From Pseudooceanicola sp. (GTDB lineage: Bacteria > Pseudomonadota > Alphaproteobacteria > Rhodobacterales > Rhodobacteraceae), in assembly GCA_002709085.1 (NCBI GenBank), contig PAPR01000030.1, forward strand, positions 1-40,968: a stretch of DNA of 40,968 nucleotides, read 5' to 3'. The notes below the pieces were generated by a model that saw nothing but the letters and a program-made list of their open reading frames with translations, had not been told where the DNA came from and ran no database searches. Position numbers and translations under genes: made by a program. This document shows positions 25,984-33,993 of the stretch, one piece after another (positions within the stretch are counted from its first letter, which is position 1; every line of letters begins with the position of its first letter).

Positions 25984-26102
25984 TGATGCTGGCGTTTTTA
26001 CGGCACGTGCGCGGCGGTTGCGCGGCCTCTCTGAGGACAGGCGGTCCGGGAACTTCGCCCCGTGTCCCTTTGTTGTGTCCCCATTGCCGCAAGGAGATTG
26101 AG

Positions 26103-26888
26103 ATGACCGACGCCACCGCTGAAACGAAAGCCCCTTCGCTATCGGACACGCAAGGCAAGGAGGGCGCGAAAACGGCCGTGCTCTACCGGATGTCGATGCC
26201 AAAACACCTTTGCCCTTATGGGTTGAAAACCAAGGCGTTTCTCGAAAAAGGCGGCTACGAGGTCGAAGACCACCTTTTGACCACGCGCAATGAGACGGAT
26301 GAATTCATGGCCGAGGCGGGGGTGAAGACGACCCCGCAAACCTATATCGGCGGCGACCGGATCGGTGGATACGAGGAGGTGCGCAAATACCTCGGTCAAC
26401 CGGTGCGCGAGGAAGGAAGCACGACCTACCAACCGGTTATCGCGGTTTTTGGCATGGCGTTTCTGATGGCCGTCGCCCTGGCCTTTGGCACGTTGATGCC
26501 GATCTTGTCGGCCCGCGCGCTAGAGGTCTTTATCGCGTTTTCCATGTGCCTTCTGGCGCTGCAAAAGCTGCGCGACATCGAGAGCTTCTCGACCATGTTC
26601 CTTAACTACGACCTGCTGGCGCAACGATGGGTTTGGTACGGCTACGTCTACCCGGTGGCCGAAGCATTGGCCGGTCTGTTGATGCTCACCGCCCTGCCAT
26701 TGCTCGCGGCCCCCATCGCGATTTTCATCGGTGGCGTCGGCGCAGTGTCGGTCATCAAGGCTGTCTATGTCGATAAGCGGGAGCTGAAATGCGCCTGTAT
26801 GGGCGGATCGTCCGAGGTGCCGCTTGGCTTCGTGTCGCTGACAGAGAACCTGATGATGCTCTTTGCCGGTATCTGGATGCTGTTCTGA
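26103..26888 (+). CDS. Glutaredoxin fused to a MauE/DoxX-like membrane domain
   Basis: The 261-residue protein joins a glutaredoxin domain (about 24-102, active site Cys37-Pro-Tyr-Gly, with TTPQTYIGGDRIGGYEE) to a four-helix membrane domain (about 112-260) of the MauE/DoxX redox type. The domain keeps a Cys-Ala-Cys-Met-Gly motif near its end (LKCACMGGSSEVPLGFVSLTENLM in two runs). MauE proteins help form disulphides in periplasmic enzymes. The fusion suggests electron transfer between a cytoplasmic thiol pool and membrane cysteines, which is inference. The start has an AAGGAG site. Confidence 0.85.
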   Translation: MTDATAETKAPSLSDTQGKEGAKTAVLYRMSMPKHLCPYGLKTKAFLEKGGYEVEDHLLTTRNETDEFMAEAGVKTTPQTYIGGDRIGGYEEVRKYLGQPVREEGSTTYQPVIAVFGMAFLMAVALAFGTLMPILSARALEVFIAFSMCLLALQKLRDIESFSTMFLNYDLLAQRWVWYGYVYPVAEALAGLLMLTALPLLAAPIAIFIGGVGAVSVIKAVYVDKRELKCACMGGSSEVPLGFVSLTENLMMLFAGIWMLF

Positions 26889-26943
26889 TCTGTGAGGCAA
26901 GGGGCGCGATCCGTCCCACATAAAGGACGGATCGCTGCCAGTT

Positions 26944-27207
26944 TCAGCTGCGCAGCAGCGGTGCGCAATTCACATGAGCAAGAGGCTGGCCGATGTGGTG
27001 CGGGTTGATGACCAGGATCCACTGGACTGGATATCCGGGCGCTTGGGTGCGGGAATAGGAGCAACCGTCCTGCGTGGTGATCCACTGCGTGCCAGTCTGT
27101 TGCACGTTCTGCGGGACCTTGGGGTCGCGGTAAGCGCCGATCGCCTGAACCGAGGCGGCAACGAGGGCGAAAGAGGCGGTGAGGGCGGCGAGTTTAAGAA
27201 GCTGCAT
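26944..27207 (-). CDS. Small exported protein of unknown function
   Basis: The 87-residue protein has a signal peptide (MQLLKLAALTASFALVAAS, cleavage probably after VQA at 22). The mature part of about 65 residues contains two cysteines (QDGCSYSRTQAPGYP and HVNCAPLL), which could form a disulphide in the periplasm. An AAGGAAG ribosome site supports the start. No named family is recognised. It is convergent with the glutaredoxin-MauE gene and divergent from pheS. Confidence 0.7.
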   Translation of the reverse strand: MQLLKLAALTASFALVAASVQAIGAYRDPKVPQNVQQTGTQWITTQDGCSYSRTQAPGYPVQWILVINPHHIGQPLAHVNCAPLLRS

Positions 27208-27432
27208 GGGTCTTCCTTTATGTCTGTGTTTGGGTTTCAGGGGCCGACGTTCTTGGCCGGTAGAACTGTTCTGACGGTGGCCCGTGCCCTCCAAGGGTCA
27301 GAAATGTGGCGCTGCGATGGACTATCTCGACGGTTTTAAGCGGCTTTGAATGGTATCTGCGCGGTCTCTCTGCCTTGCCTCTTGCGCTTTGTCTGGGTAG
27401 CAGGTTCAGCGAACATGACCGGAGGGACCCGG

Positions 27433-28497
27433 ATGGACGATCTGAAAGCCAAATACCTTGATGCGATCGGCGTAGCCCCGGACGAGAACGCGCTGGAAGA
27501 GTTGCGCGTGCAGGCGGTCGGCAAGAAGGGCGAGATCAGCCTGCGGATGCGCGAGCTGGGCAAGATGACGCCCGAAGAGCGCCAGACCGCCGGCCCGGCC
27601 CTAAACGCGCTGAAGGACGAGATCAACTCCGCCCTCGCCGCCAAGAAAGCCGCCCTGTCGGATGCGGCACTTGACGAACGGCTAAAAACCGAATGGCTCG
27701 ACGTAACGCTGCCCGCGCGTGACCGCCGGCTCGGTACCGTGCACCCGGTCTCTCAGGTGTGGGAAGAATGCACGGCGATCTTTGCCGACATGGGCTTTGC
27801 CGTGTCCGAAGGGCCGCAGGTCGAGGATGCCTGGTACAACTTCGACGCGCTGAACATTCCGGGCCATCACCCTGCGCGCGCGGAGATGGACACGTTTTAC
27901 ATGCACCGGGCCGAGGGCGACGACCGCCCGCCGCATGTGTTGCGCACCCATACCTCGCCGGTGCAAATCCGCGCGATGCAGGCGCAGGGCGCGCCGATCC
28001 GCACGATCTCTCCGGGCCGTGTCTACCGCGCGGATTACGACCAGACGCATACGCCGATGTTTCATCAGGTCGAGGGTCTGGCGATTGACCGCGACATCTC
28101 CATGGCGAACCTGAAGTGGGTGCTGGAGGAGTTCTTCACCGCCTATTTCGGCCGCACCGTCAAAACCCGCTTCCGCGCCTCGCATTTCCCCTTCACCGAA
28201 CCCTCGGCCGAGGTCGACATCCAGTGTTCCTGGGAAGGCGGCACCGTCAAGGTCGGTGAGGGCGACGACTGGCTCGAAGTTCTCGGCTCCGGCATGGTGC
28301 ACCCCAAGGTGCTGTCGGCGGCTGGCGTCGACCCGGCGGAATGGCAGGGCTTTGCCTTTGGCATGGGGATCGACCGGATCGCGATGCTGAAGTACGGAAT
28401 TCCTGATTTGCGGGCGTTTTTTGATTCAGACCTGCGGTGGCTGCGGCACTACGGGTTCAGCGCCTTGCAGGTGCCGACGATCCGGGGCGGAGTTTGA
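27433..28497 (+). CDS. pheS: Phenylalanine-tRNA ligase alpha subunit
   Basis: The 354-residue protein is the catalytic subunit of the alpha2-beta2 enzyme that charges tRNA-Phe. An N-terminal coiled-coil domain (about 1-90) precedes the class II core: motif 2 includes [20 protein letters not shown] and motif 3 is [17 protein letters not shown]. The ATG chosen begins right at the family N-terminus ([12 protein letters not shown]). The downstream DUF2513 gene starts on the last base of its stop codon, and pheT is only 717 bases further on. Confidence 0.97.
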   Translation: MDDLKAKYLDAIGVAPDENALEELRVQAVGKKGEISLRMRELGKMTPEERQTAGPALNALKDEINSALAAKKAALSDAALDERLKTEWLDVTLPARDRRLGTVHPVSQVWEECTAIFADMGFAVSEGPQVEDAWYNFDALNIPGHHPARAEMDTFYMHRAEGDDRPPHVLRTHTSPVQIRAMQAQGAPIRTISPGRVYRADYDQTHTPMFHQVEGLAIDRDISMANLKWVLEEFFTAYFGRTVKTRFRASHFPFTEPSAEVDIQCSWEGGTVKVGEGDDWLEVLGSGMVHPKVLSAAGVDPAEWQGFAFGMGIDRIAMLKYGIPDLRAFFDSDLRWLRHYGFSALQVPTIRGGV

Positions 28498-28850
28498 TGC
28501 GCAGAGACAATGATCTAATCCGGGCGATGCTATTCAAGTACGAAGCGGAAGATGATTATGTCCTATTCGAACCGGACGGTAACGCTTTGCCAGGAGAGCA
28601 CGAGCATCGTGAACGGTTCCATTTGTTGTTAATGATGGACGCTGGACTGGCCACCAAGCTCAGTGCCGGTACGTTTAGATTAACGTCGAGAGGAATGGAC
28701 TTCCTCGAAGCAATTCGCGAAGACACAGCATGGAATAAGATCAAACGAGGTGCAGCTAAAGTTGGTGATGTCGGCTTAAACTTGCTTGTCGATATGGCGA
28801 TTGCTTCTCTTAAACTCGAACTCGAGAAACGTGTCGGGTTGAAGTTCTGA
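28497..28850 (+). CDS. DUF2513 family protein inserted between pheS and pheT
   Basis: The 117-residue protein starts [20 protein letters not shown] and continues with FHLLLMMDAGLA, RLTSRGMDFLEAIREDTAWN and KIKRGAAKVGD. These are the hallmarks of DUF2513, a winged-helix-like family of unknown role often met in phages and mobile DNA. Its ATG overlaps the pheS stop by one base (TGATG), so it is coupled to pheS translation. Base composition is visibly lower in G+C than pheS and pheT on either side, so it was probably acquired. It has no signal peptide. Confidence 0.82.
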   Translation: MRRDNDLIRAMLFKYEAEDDYVLFEPDGNALPGEHEHRERFHLLLMMDAGLATKLSAGTFRLTSRGMDFLEAIREDTAWNKIKRGAAKVGDVGLNLLVDMAIASLKLELEKRVGLKF

Positions 28851-28929
28851 GCGTGGGCCCACCTATTTTGATCTGCGATATGCAAAATGTTGATGAACCT
28901 AAAGGGATCGCACCCGAATTAGGAGAAAC

Positions 28930-29211
28930 ATGAAACCCTTCCGCCACAGCGTCGCAAATCAGTCCGAGGAAATGCAACGGTTCTATGCTCGTGCGGAGCT
29001 GCTTTATACGCTGATCGACTTCGCCGCCGCCCTGTCATTTCTGGTCGGCTCGGTGATGTTCTTCTACGCCGATCTGCAATATGCGGGGACATGGTTCTTT
29101 GTCATCGGTTCGCTGCTGTTCGCGGCAAAGCCGACGTTGCGCGTGTTGCGCGAATTTAAACTGTACCGGATGGGCGACAATAAAGACCTCGCCAAACGGT
29201 TTGAGGAGTAG
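28930..29211 (+). CDS. YrhK-domain small membrane protein
   Basis: The 93-residue protein has two membrane helices (about 27-48 and 52-68) joined by a short turn, with the YrhK-like pattern YTLIDFAAALSFLVGSVMFF and GTWFFVIGSLLFAAKPTLR. The YrhK family has no settled function. An AGGAGA site precedes it. Its last codons GAG GAG serve as the ribosome site of pheT, which begins three bases after its stop, so the two are coupled. G+C is typical of the core genome. Confidence 0.82.
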   Translation: MKPFRHSVANQSEEMQRFYARAELLYTLIDFAAALSFLVGSVMFFYADLQYAGTWFFVIGSLLFAAKPTLRVLREFKLYRMGDNKDLAKRFEE

Positions 29212-29214
29212 ATC

Positions 29215-31611
29215 ATGAAATTCACCCTCTCGTGGCTGAAAGACCATCTGGAAACCGAGGCGCCACTGGATGAGATCCTCGAAACACTCACCGACCTCGG
29301 GCTTGAGGTCGAGGGTGTCGAGGATCCGGTCGCGGCGCTCAAGGGGTTCACCATCGCCAAGGTGGTCAGTGCAGAGCAGCACCCCGACGCGGACAAGTTG
29401 CGGGTCTGCATGGTCCAGACCGACGAGGGCGAAAAGCAGATCGTCTGCGGTGCGCCCAATGCCCGCGAGGGGATCACCGTGGTTCTGGCCAAGCCGGGGA
29501 TGTATATTCCGGGGTTGGATATCACGATCTCCGTCGGGAAAATCCGCGGGGTGGAAAGCCACGGCATGATGGCCTCGGAGCGTGAGATGGGTCTGTCTGA
29601 CGAACACGAGGGGATCATCGAGCTGCCCTCGGGCGAGATCGGGCAGGAGTTCTCACATTGGCTGTCCGTGAACCGCCCTGCCGCCGTCGATCCGGTGATC
29701 GAGATCGCGATCACGCCGAACCGACCAGACGCGCTTGGCGTGCGCGGCGTGGCGCGTGATCTGGCGGCACGCGGGCTGGGAACGCTCAAGCCGATGCCGG
29801 AATATTCGCTAAATGCAGACGGCGATTGCCCGATCTCGGTCGAGATTGCCGAGGACGCGCAGGACGGCTGCCACGTCTTTGCCGGTCGGCTTATCAAGGG
29901 GGTGAAGAACGGCCCCTCGCCCGCGTGGTTGCAGGACAAGCTGAAGAGCATCGGCCTGCGCCCGATCTCAACCCTGGTGGATATCACCAACCTTTTCACG
30001 CACGACCTGAACCGCCCGCTGCACGTCTTTGACGCGGCAAAGGTTGCCGGCGGTTTGCGCATTCATCGCGCTGGCGGGGGCGAGGCCTTCACCGGGTTGG
30101 ACGAAAAGGAATATGTGCTGCCGGCTGGCGCGCTGGTCATTTCCGATGACAATGGAGTTGAGAGCATCGGCGGCATCATGGGTGGCCTCTCCACCGGATG
30201 CCTACCCGAAACGCAGGACGTCTTTGTCGAGGCGGCGGTCTGGGATGTTGTCTCCATCGCGCAGGCGGGGCGGGCGTTGAAGATCAATTCCGACGCGCGC
30301 TACCGCAACGAACGCGGCATCGACCCGGCCTTCAACATGGAAGGTCTGGACCGGGCCTGTGCGCTGATCGTGGATTTGTGCGGCGGCAGTGTCTCGGACG
30401 TGGTCGTCGCCGGGGCGGTGCCCGACGTCAGCCGGTCCTACCGTCTGGACACCGCGCGCTGTTCCTCGCTCGTCGGGATGGACATTCCGGGCGAAGTCCA
30501 GCGCGCGACGCTGGAGCGTCTGGGTTTCGTGATGGAGGGCGATATGGCCGCCGTTCCGTCCTGGCGTCCCGATGTTCAGGGCGAGGCCGATCTGGTCGAA
30601 GAGGTGGCGCGCATCGCCTCGCTCACCAAGCTGGAGGCCAAGCCGATGGCGCGTGCGCGTCCCGGCGTTCCGGCCCCGATCCTGACGCCGATGCAGCAGC
30701 GCGAACAGGTGGCACGGCGCACGGCGGCGGCCCTTGGGTACAACGAATGCGTGAGCTATTCCTTCATCGATCGCGCCTCTGCCGCGCTGTTCGGGGGCGG
30801 TGACGACGCCACCATGGTCGCCAATCCCATCAGTCAGGAGATGAGCCATATGCGCCCCTCGCTGCTGCCCGGTCTCTTGCAGGCGGCGGCGCGCAATCAG
30901 GCGCGTGGACAGGGTGATCTGGCCCTGTTCGAGATCGGCGCGACCTGGCACGGCGGCGAACCGGGCGATCAGGGCGCACAGGTTGCCGGCGTTCTCGTGG
31001 GCCGGTCGGGTCCCAAGGATGTGCACGGCGCATCGCGGACGGTCGATTTGTTCGATGCCAAGGCGGACGCAGAGGCGCTGCTGGCCGCCATCGGCGCGCC
31101 GGCGAAATTTCAGATCCTGCGCACGGGCGATGCATGGTGGCATCCGGGGCGGCACGGCGTGATCTGCCTAGGCCCCAAGAAGGTGCTTGGCGTGTTCGGG
31201 GAAATCCATCCCAAGGTTCTGCGTGAGATGGATGTGAAGGGCCCGGTGGTCGCCTTCACCCTCTGGCCGACCGAGGTGCCTTTGCCGCGCAAATCCGGGG
31301 CTTCGCGCGGGGCGCTGGTCTTGCGTGATTTGCAGGCGGTCGAGCGGGATTTTGCCTTTGTCGTCGATGCGGGTGTCGAGGCGCTGAGCCTGATCAATGC
31401 CGCGGCCGGTGCCGACAAGGCCATGATCGAGGACGTGCGGGTGTTTGACGAATTCATCGGCGGATCGCTCGGCGAAGGCAAGAAATCCATCGCCGTAACG
31501 GTGCGCATCCAGCCGCAGGACAAGACCCTGAAGGAAGCCGAGATCGAGGCGATCGCGTCCAAGGTGGTCGAGAAGGTCACGAAGGCGACCGGCGGTGTGT
31601 TGCGCGGGTGA
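29215..31611 (+). CDS. pheT: Phenylalanine-tRNA ligase beta subunit
   Basis: The 798-residue beta subunit shows the full domain order: a tRNA-binding EMAP-like domain near 40-150 (TIAKVVSAEQHPDADKLRVC), B3/B4 editing domain (about 210-390), the B5 domain (about 400-475), a class II-like core, and a C-terminal anticodon-binding FDX-ACB fold (about 705-798). With PheS it charges tRNA-Phe and edits Tyr-tRNA-Phe. It is coupled to the YrhK-domain gene upstream. The gene is intact and of normal length. Confidence 0.97.
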   Translation: MKFTLSWLKDHLETEAPLDEILETLTDLGLEVEGVEDPVAALKGFTIAKVVSAEQHPDADKLRVCMVQTDEGEKQIVCGAPNAREGITVVLAKPGMYIPGLDITISVGKIRGVESHGMMASEREMGLSDEHEGIIELPSGEIGQEFSHWLSVNRPAAVDPVIEIAITPNRPDALGVRGVARDLAARGLGTLKPMPEYSLNADGDCPISVEIAEDAQDGCHVFAGRLIKGVKNGPSPAWLQDKLKSIGLRPISTLVDITNLFTHDLNRPLHVFDAAKVAGGLRIHRAGGGEAFTGLDEKEYVLPAGALVISDDNGVESIGGIMGGLSTGCLPETQDVFVEAAVWDVVSIAQAGRALKINSDARYRNERGIDPAFNMEGLDRACALIVDLCGGSVSDVVVAGAVPDVSRSYRLDTARCSSLVGMDIPGEVQRATLERLGFVMEGDMAAVPSWRPDVQGEADLVEEVARIASLTKLEAKPMARARPGVPAPILTPMQQREQVARRTAAALGYNECVSYSFIDRASAALFGGGDDATMVANPISQEMSHMRPSLLPGLLQAAARNQARGQGDLALFEIGATWHGGEPGDQGAQVAGVLVGRSGPKDVHGASRTVDLFDAKADAEALLAAIGAPAKFQILRTGDAWWHPGRHGVICLGPKKVLGVFGEIHPKVLREMDVKGPVVAFTLWPTEVPLPRKSGASRGALVLRDLQAVERDFAFVVDAGVEALSLINAAAGADKAMIEDVRVFDEFIGGSLGEGKKSIAVTVRIQPQDKTLKEAEIEAIASKVVEKVTKATGGVLRG

Positions 31612-31642
31612 TCGGTTGTGGCTCTGACCGGGGGCCGCGGAT

Positions 31643-31674
31643 GCCTCCGGCGGGGATATTTGCACAAACCAAAG
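31643..31674 (+). repeat. Intergenic GCCTCCGGCGGGGATATTTG motif after pheT
   Basis: From memory, elements of this look (GCCTCCGGCGGG, then a TATTT core, then an A-rich tail) recur downstream of genes in Rhodobacteraceae genomes. A related copy lies on the minus strand at 36818-36870 after the RNase T2 gene. Its role is unknown. Confidence 0.45.
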
Positions 31675-31684
31675 TGGCACGGGG

Positions 31685-31712
31685 TTGCGGGAATCACCGT
31701 GCCCCCTTATGT
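31685..31712 (+). promoter_or_regulatory. ffs: Possible promoter of the SRP RNA gene
   Basis: TTGCGG and TTATGT are 16 bases apart and end six bases before the first paired base of the RNA. Match to consensus is weak, so support is mainly positional. Confidence 0.4.
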
Positions 31713-31717
31713 ACCCC

Positions 31718-31817
31718 GGTGAGAGGTTGGCGCGGGCGAGCGCCTCGCCAACCCGGTCAGATCCGGAAGGAAGCAGCCGTAACGAGCCCCGCTTGGGTCG
31801 TTGTCCAGCCTCTCACC
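31718..31817 (+). ncRNA. ffs: 4.5S signal recognition particle RNA
   Basis: The universally conserved SRP domain IV is unmistakable: GGTCAGATCCGGAAGGAAGC followed by AGCCGTAACGAGC, with the GGAA tetraloop and asymmetric bulge that bind Ffh. The ends GGTGAGAGGTTGG and CCAGCCTCTCACC pair over 13 positions (one G-U), closing a hairpin of about 100 nt. It is the small bacterial form without an Alu domain. It guides membrane proteins to the Sec translocon with Ffh and FtsY. It sits between pheT and rsgA. Confidence 0.97.
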
Positions 31818-31962
31818 CTTCCTTTCGTTCGTTTTCTGTGGTGTCCGACCCTTTGGGGCCGGTCGGCGGACGATTACGCTCGACCAAAGGTTCGTTTCTT
31901 TCGATGATATGCGCGCGCGCCGTTGGGCGTGGCTCTATCGCGGCGAATCGGAAAGCGGGTTC

Positions 31963-32991
31963 ATGACCACTGATGCCTTGATCGACCTTGGATGGTCGGA
32001 ACATTTCGCTGCCGAAGTGGCGGACGGCGAAGGTCCGATCGCTCGGATCACATCCGTCCATCGCAGCCGGGCAGAGGCGGTCGGCCCCGATGGTCCGATG
32101 ACACTCGCGCCGGGAGACACGCCGCTGGTCGTCGGAGATTGGGTGGTGGTGGCGGATGACTCGGTCGCAAGGGTTTTTCCCCGCCGCACGGTTCTTGCAC
32201 GTCGCGCGGCGGGGGCCGAATCTGCGGCTCAGTTGATCGCGGCGAATGTCGATACGCTGGCCATCGTCAGTTCGTGCAACGCCGATTTCAATGTGGCGCG
32301 CATCGAACGCTATCTTGCCATGGCATTGCAGGCGGGCTGTACGCCGGTCATCGTCCTGACAAAGGCCGATGAATGCGATGATCCTGACGATTTCGCACGG
32401 CGCGCCGCGGCGATCTCTCCGCTGGCGCAGGCGATCGTGGTGAATGCGAAGGCGGCCGAGGATGTCCGGCAGCTCGACGCGCTGTGCGGGCCGGGGCAGA
32501 CGCTGGCGCTGGCGGGAATGTCGGGCGTGGGCAAGACGACGATCCGCAATGCGCTGACCGGGGAAGAGGCGCTGACAGCCGGGATCCGCGCGGATGATGC
32601 GCGAGGGCGGCACACCACGACCTCGCGCCAGATGCGCCGGACGCTGGCCGGCGGCTGGCTGATCGACACGCCGGGAATGCGCGAGTTGGGATTGGCCGAG
32701 GCATCCGCGGGAATCGGTGAATTGTTCGCCGATATTCAAGCGCTGACCGAGGCGTGCAAGTTTCGCGATTGTGCCCACGAAAGCGAGCCGGGGTGCGCGG
32801 TCACGGCGGCCGTCGCGGCAGGGGCACTCGACAAGGAACGCCTTGAACGGTGGCGAAAGTTGAAACGTGAAGAGCAGGTCTACACCGCCGGTGTCGCCGA
32901 GACGCGCAGCCGGCAGAAGGGTCAGCAACGCATTTACAACGAAGGCACCAACCGGGGCCGGGCCAAGCGTGGAGACTCGGGGCGGCGATAA
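31963..32991 (+). CDS. rsgA: Ribosome small-subunit GTPase RsgA
   Basis: The 342-residue protein is a circularly permuted GTPase acting in late 30S maturation. An OB-fold precedes the G domain, in which the motifs come in the order G4 TKAD (133-136), G1 GMSGVGKT (185-192), G3 DTPG (235-238). The zinc site is Cys265, Cys270, His272 and Cys278. A basic C-terminal tail rich in Arg and Gly follows. The start is uncertain: the chosen ATG gives the family-like N-terminus MTTDALIDLGWSEHF; an ATG 18 codons earlier is possible. Confidence 0.94.
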   Translation: MTTDALIDLGWSEHFAAEVADGEGPIARITSVHRSRAEAVGPDGPMTLAPGDTPLVVGDWVVVADDSVARVFPRRTVLARRAAGAESAAQLIAANVDTLAIVSSCNADFNVARIERYLAMALQAGCTPVIVLTKADECDDPDDFARRAAAISPLAQAIVVNAKAAEDVRQLDALCGPGQTLALAGMSGVGKTTIRNALTGEEALTAGIRADDARGRHTTTSRQMRRTLAGGWLIDTPGMRELGLAEASAGIGELFADIQALTEACKFRDCAHESEPGCAVTAAVAAGALDKERLERWRKLKREEQVYTAGVAETRSRQKGQQRIYNEGTNRGRAKRGDSGRR

Positions 32992-33015
32992 GAGAGGCCG
33001 CAGGGCGTGGCAGCC

Positions 33016-33870
33016 TTAGAGGCTGCGCGCCTGAAAGGTGTCGCATGCCCCGATCTCACCTGCATCATAGCCCTTGGTAAACCAACGCGCGCGTTGCTCG
33101 GATGTCCCATGGGTGAAGGTATGCGGCTGGGGCACGCGCCCGGCATTGCGTTGCAGCGTGTCGTCTCCGATCTGGCGCGCCGCGTTTACCGCTTCTTCCA
33201 GATCGCCGGGTTCCAGCAGACCTTCGACATAGGTGGCCCAGACGCCCGAGAGGCAATCGGCCTGAAGCTCCAGCCGTACCGTCAGTGCATTGGCCTCGGC
33301 GGTGGAGCTGGCGCGGCGCGCCTGATCGACTTGGCCCAGCACGCCGAGTTGGTTCTGCACGTGGTGGGCGACCTCATGCGCGATCACATAGGCGGCGGCG
33401 AAGTCGCCAGAAGCGCCGAGGCGCTGTGACAGGGTCGCGAAAAACTGTGTGTCGAGGTAGGCCTTCTGATCCGCCGGACAGTAGAACGGACCTGTCGCGG
33501 CAGTCGCTCCGCCGCAGGAACTGGTCGTCTGCCCCGAGAACAGCACAAGCGTCGGTGGCACATATTCCTGCCCGACCTGCTGGGGGAGAACTTGCGACCA
33601 AACATCCTCGGTCGTGGCGAGGACGGAGGAGGTGAAATCCGACGCGCGCTGTTCGGCTGCCGAAAAATCCCGCGGCGCCGAGCTGACGCTTTGACTGGGT
33701 GAGCCGCCGAGGATGGGTGAGACGTCGATGCCGGTGAAATATCCGATCGCGAGGACCAGCAGGACACCGCCGACACCGAGCCCGCCAATCGCTCCGCCGC
33801 GTCGCGTGCGCCCTCGCCTCCCGCGACGATCCTCAATGTTGCTGCTGCGGCGCACGTTTCTCAGCTTCAC
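33016..33870 (-). CDS. Neutral zinc metallopeptidase, YpfJ family (PF04228)
   Basis: The 284-residue protein has a basic, Arg/Gly-rich cytoplasmic start, one membrane helix (about 28-46) and a periplasmic domain. The zinc motif is HEVAH at 165-169 (YVIAHEVAHHVQNQLG). Cys119 and Cys131 flank the GPFYCPADQKAYLD block and Cys214 follows later. The C-terminal signature is HTFTHGTSEQRARWFTKGYD. The family is common in proteobacteria but its substrates are unknown. It is divergent from dnaX and convergent with rsgA. Confidence 0.92.
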   Translation of the reverse strand: MKLRNVRRSSNIEDRRGRRGRTRRGGAIGGLGVGGVLLVLAIGYFTGIDVSPILGGSPSQSVSSAPRDFSAAEQRASDFTSSVLATTEDVWSQVLPQQVGQEYVPPTLVLFSGQTTSSCGGATAATGPFYCPADQKAYLDTQFFATLSQRLGASGDFAAAYVIAHEVAHHVQNQLGVLGQVDQARRASSTAEANALTVRLELQADCLSGVWATYVEGLLEPGDLEEAVNAARQIGDDTLQRNAGRVPQPHTFTHGTSEQRARWFTKGYDAGEIGACDTFQARSL

Positions 33871-33993
33871 GGGCGATCTCCTGTGGCGATGTCAAACCAA
33901 GCTTTTGACACGGTAAATGGTTCCGCCAAAGCTTGGTGGACGATTGCTGCGTGGCGTCCTAGGTTCGGGTGTCGACAGAATCCCGAGGCACAG

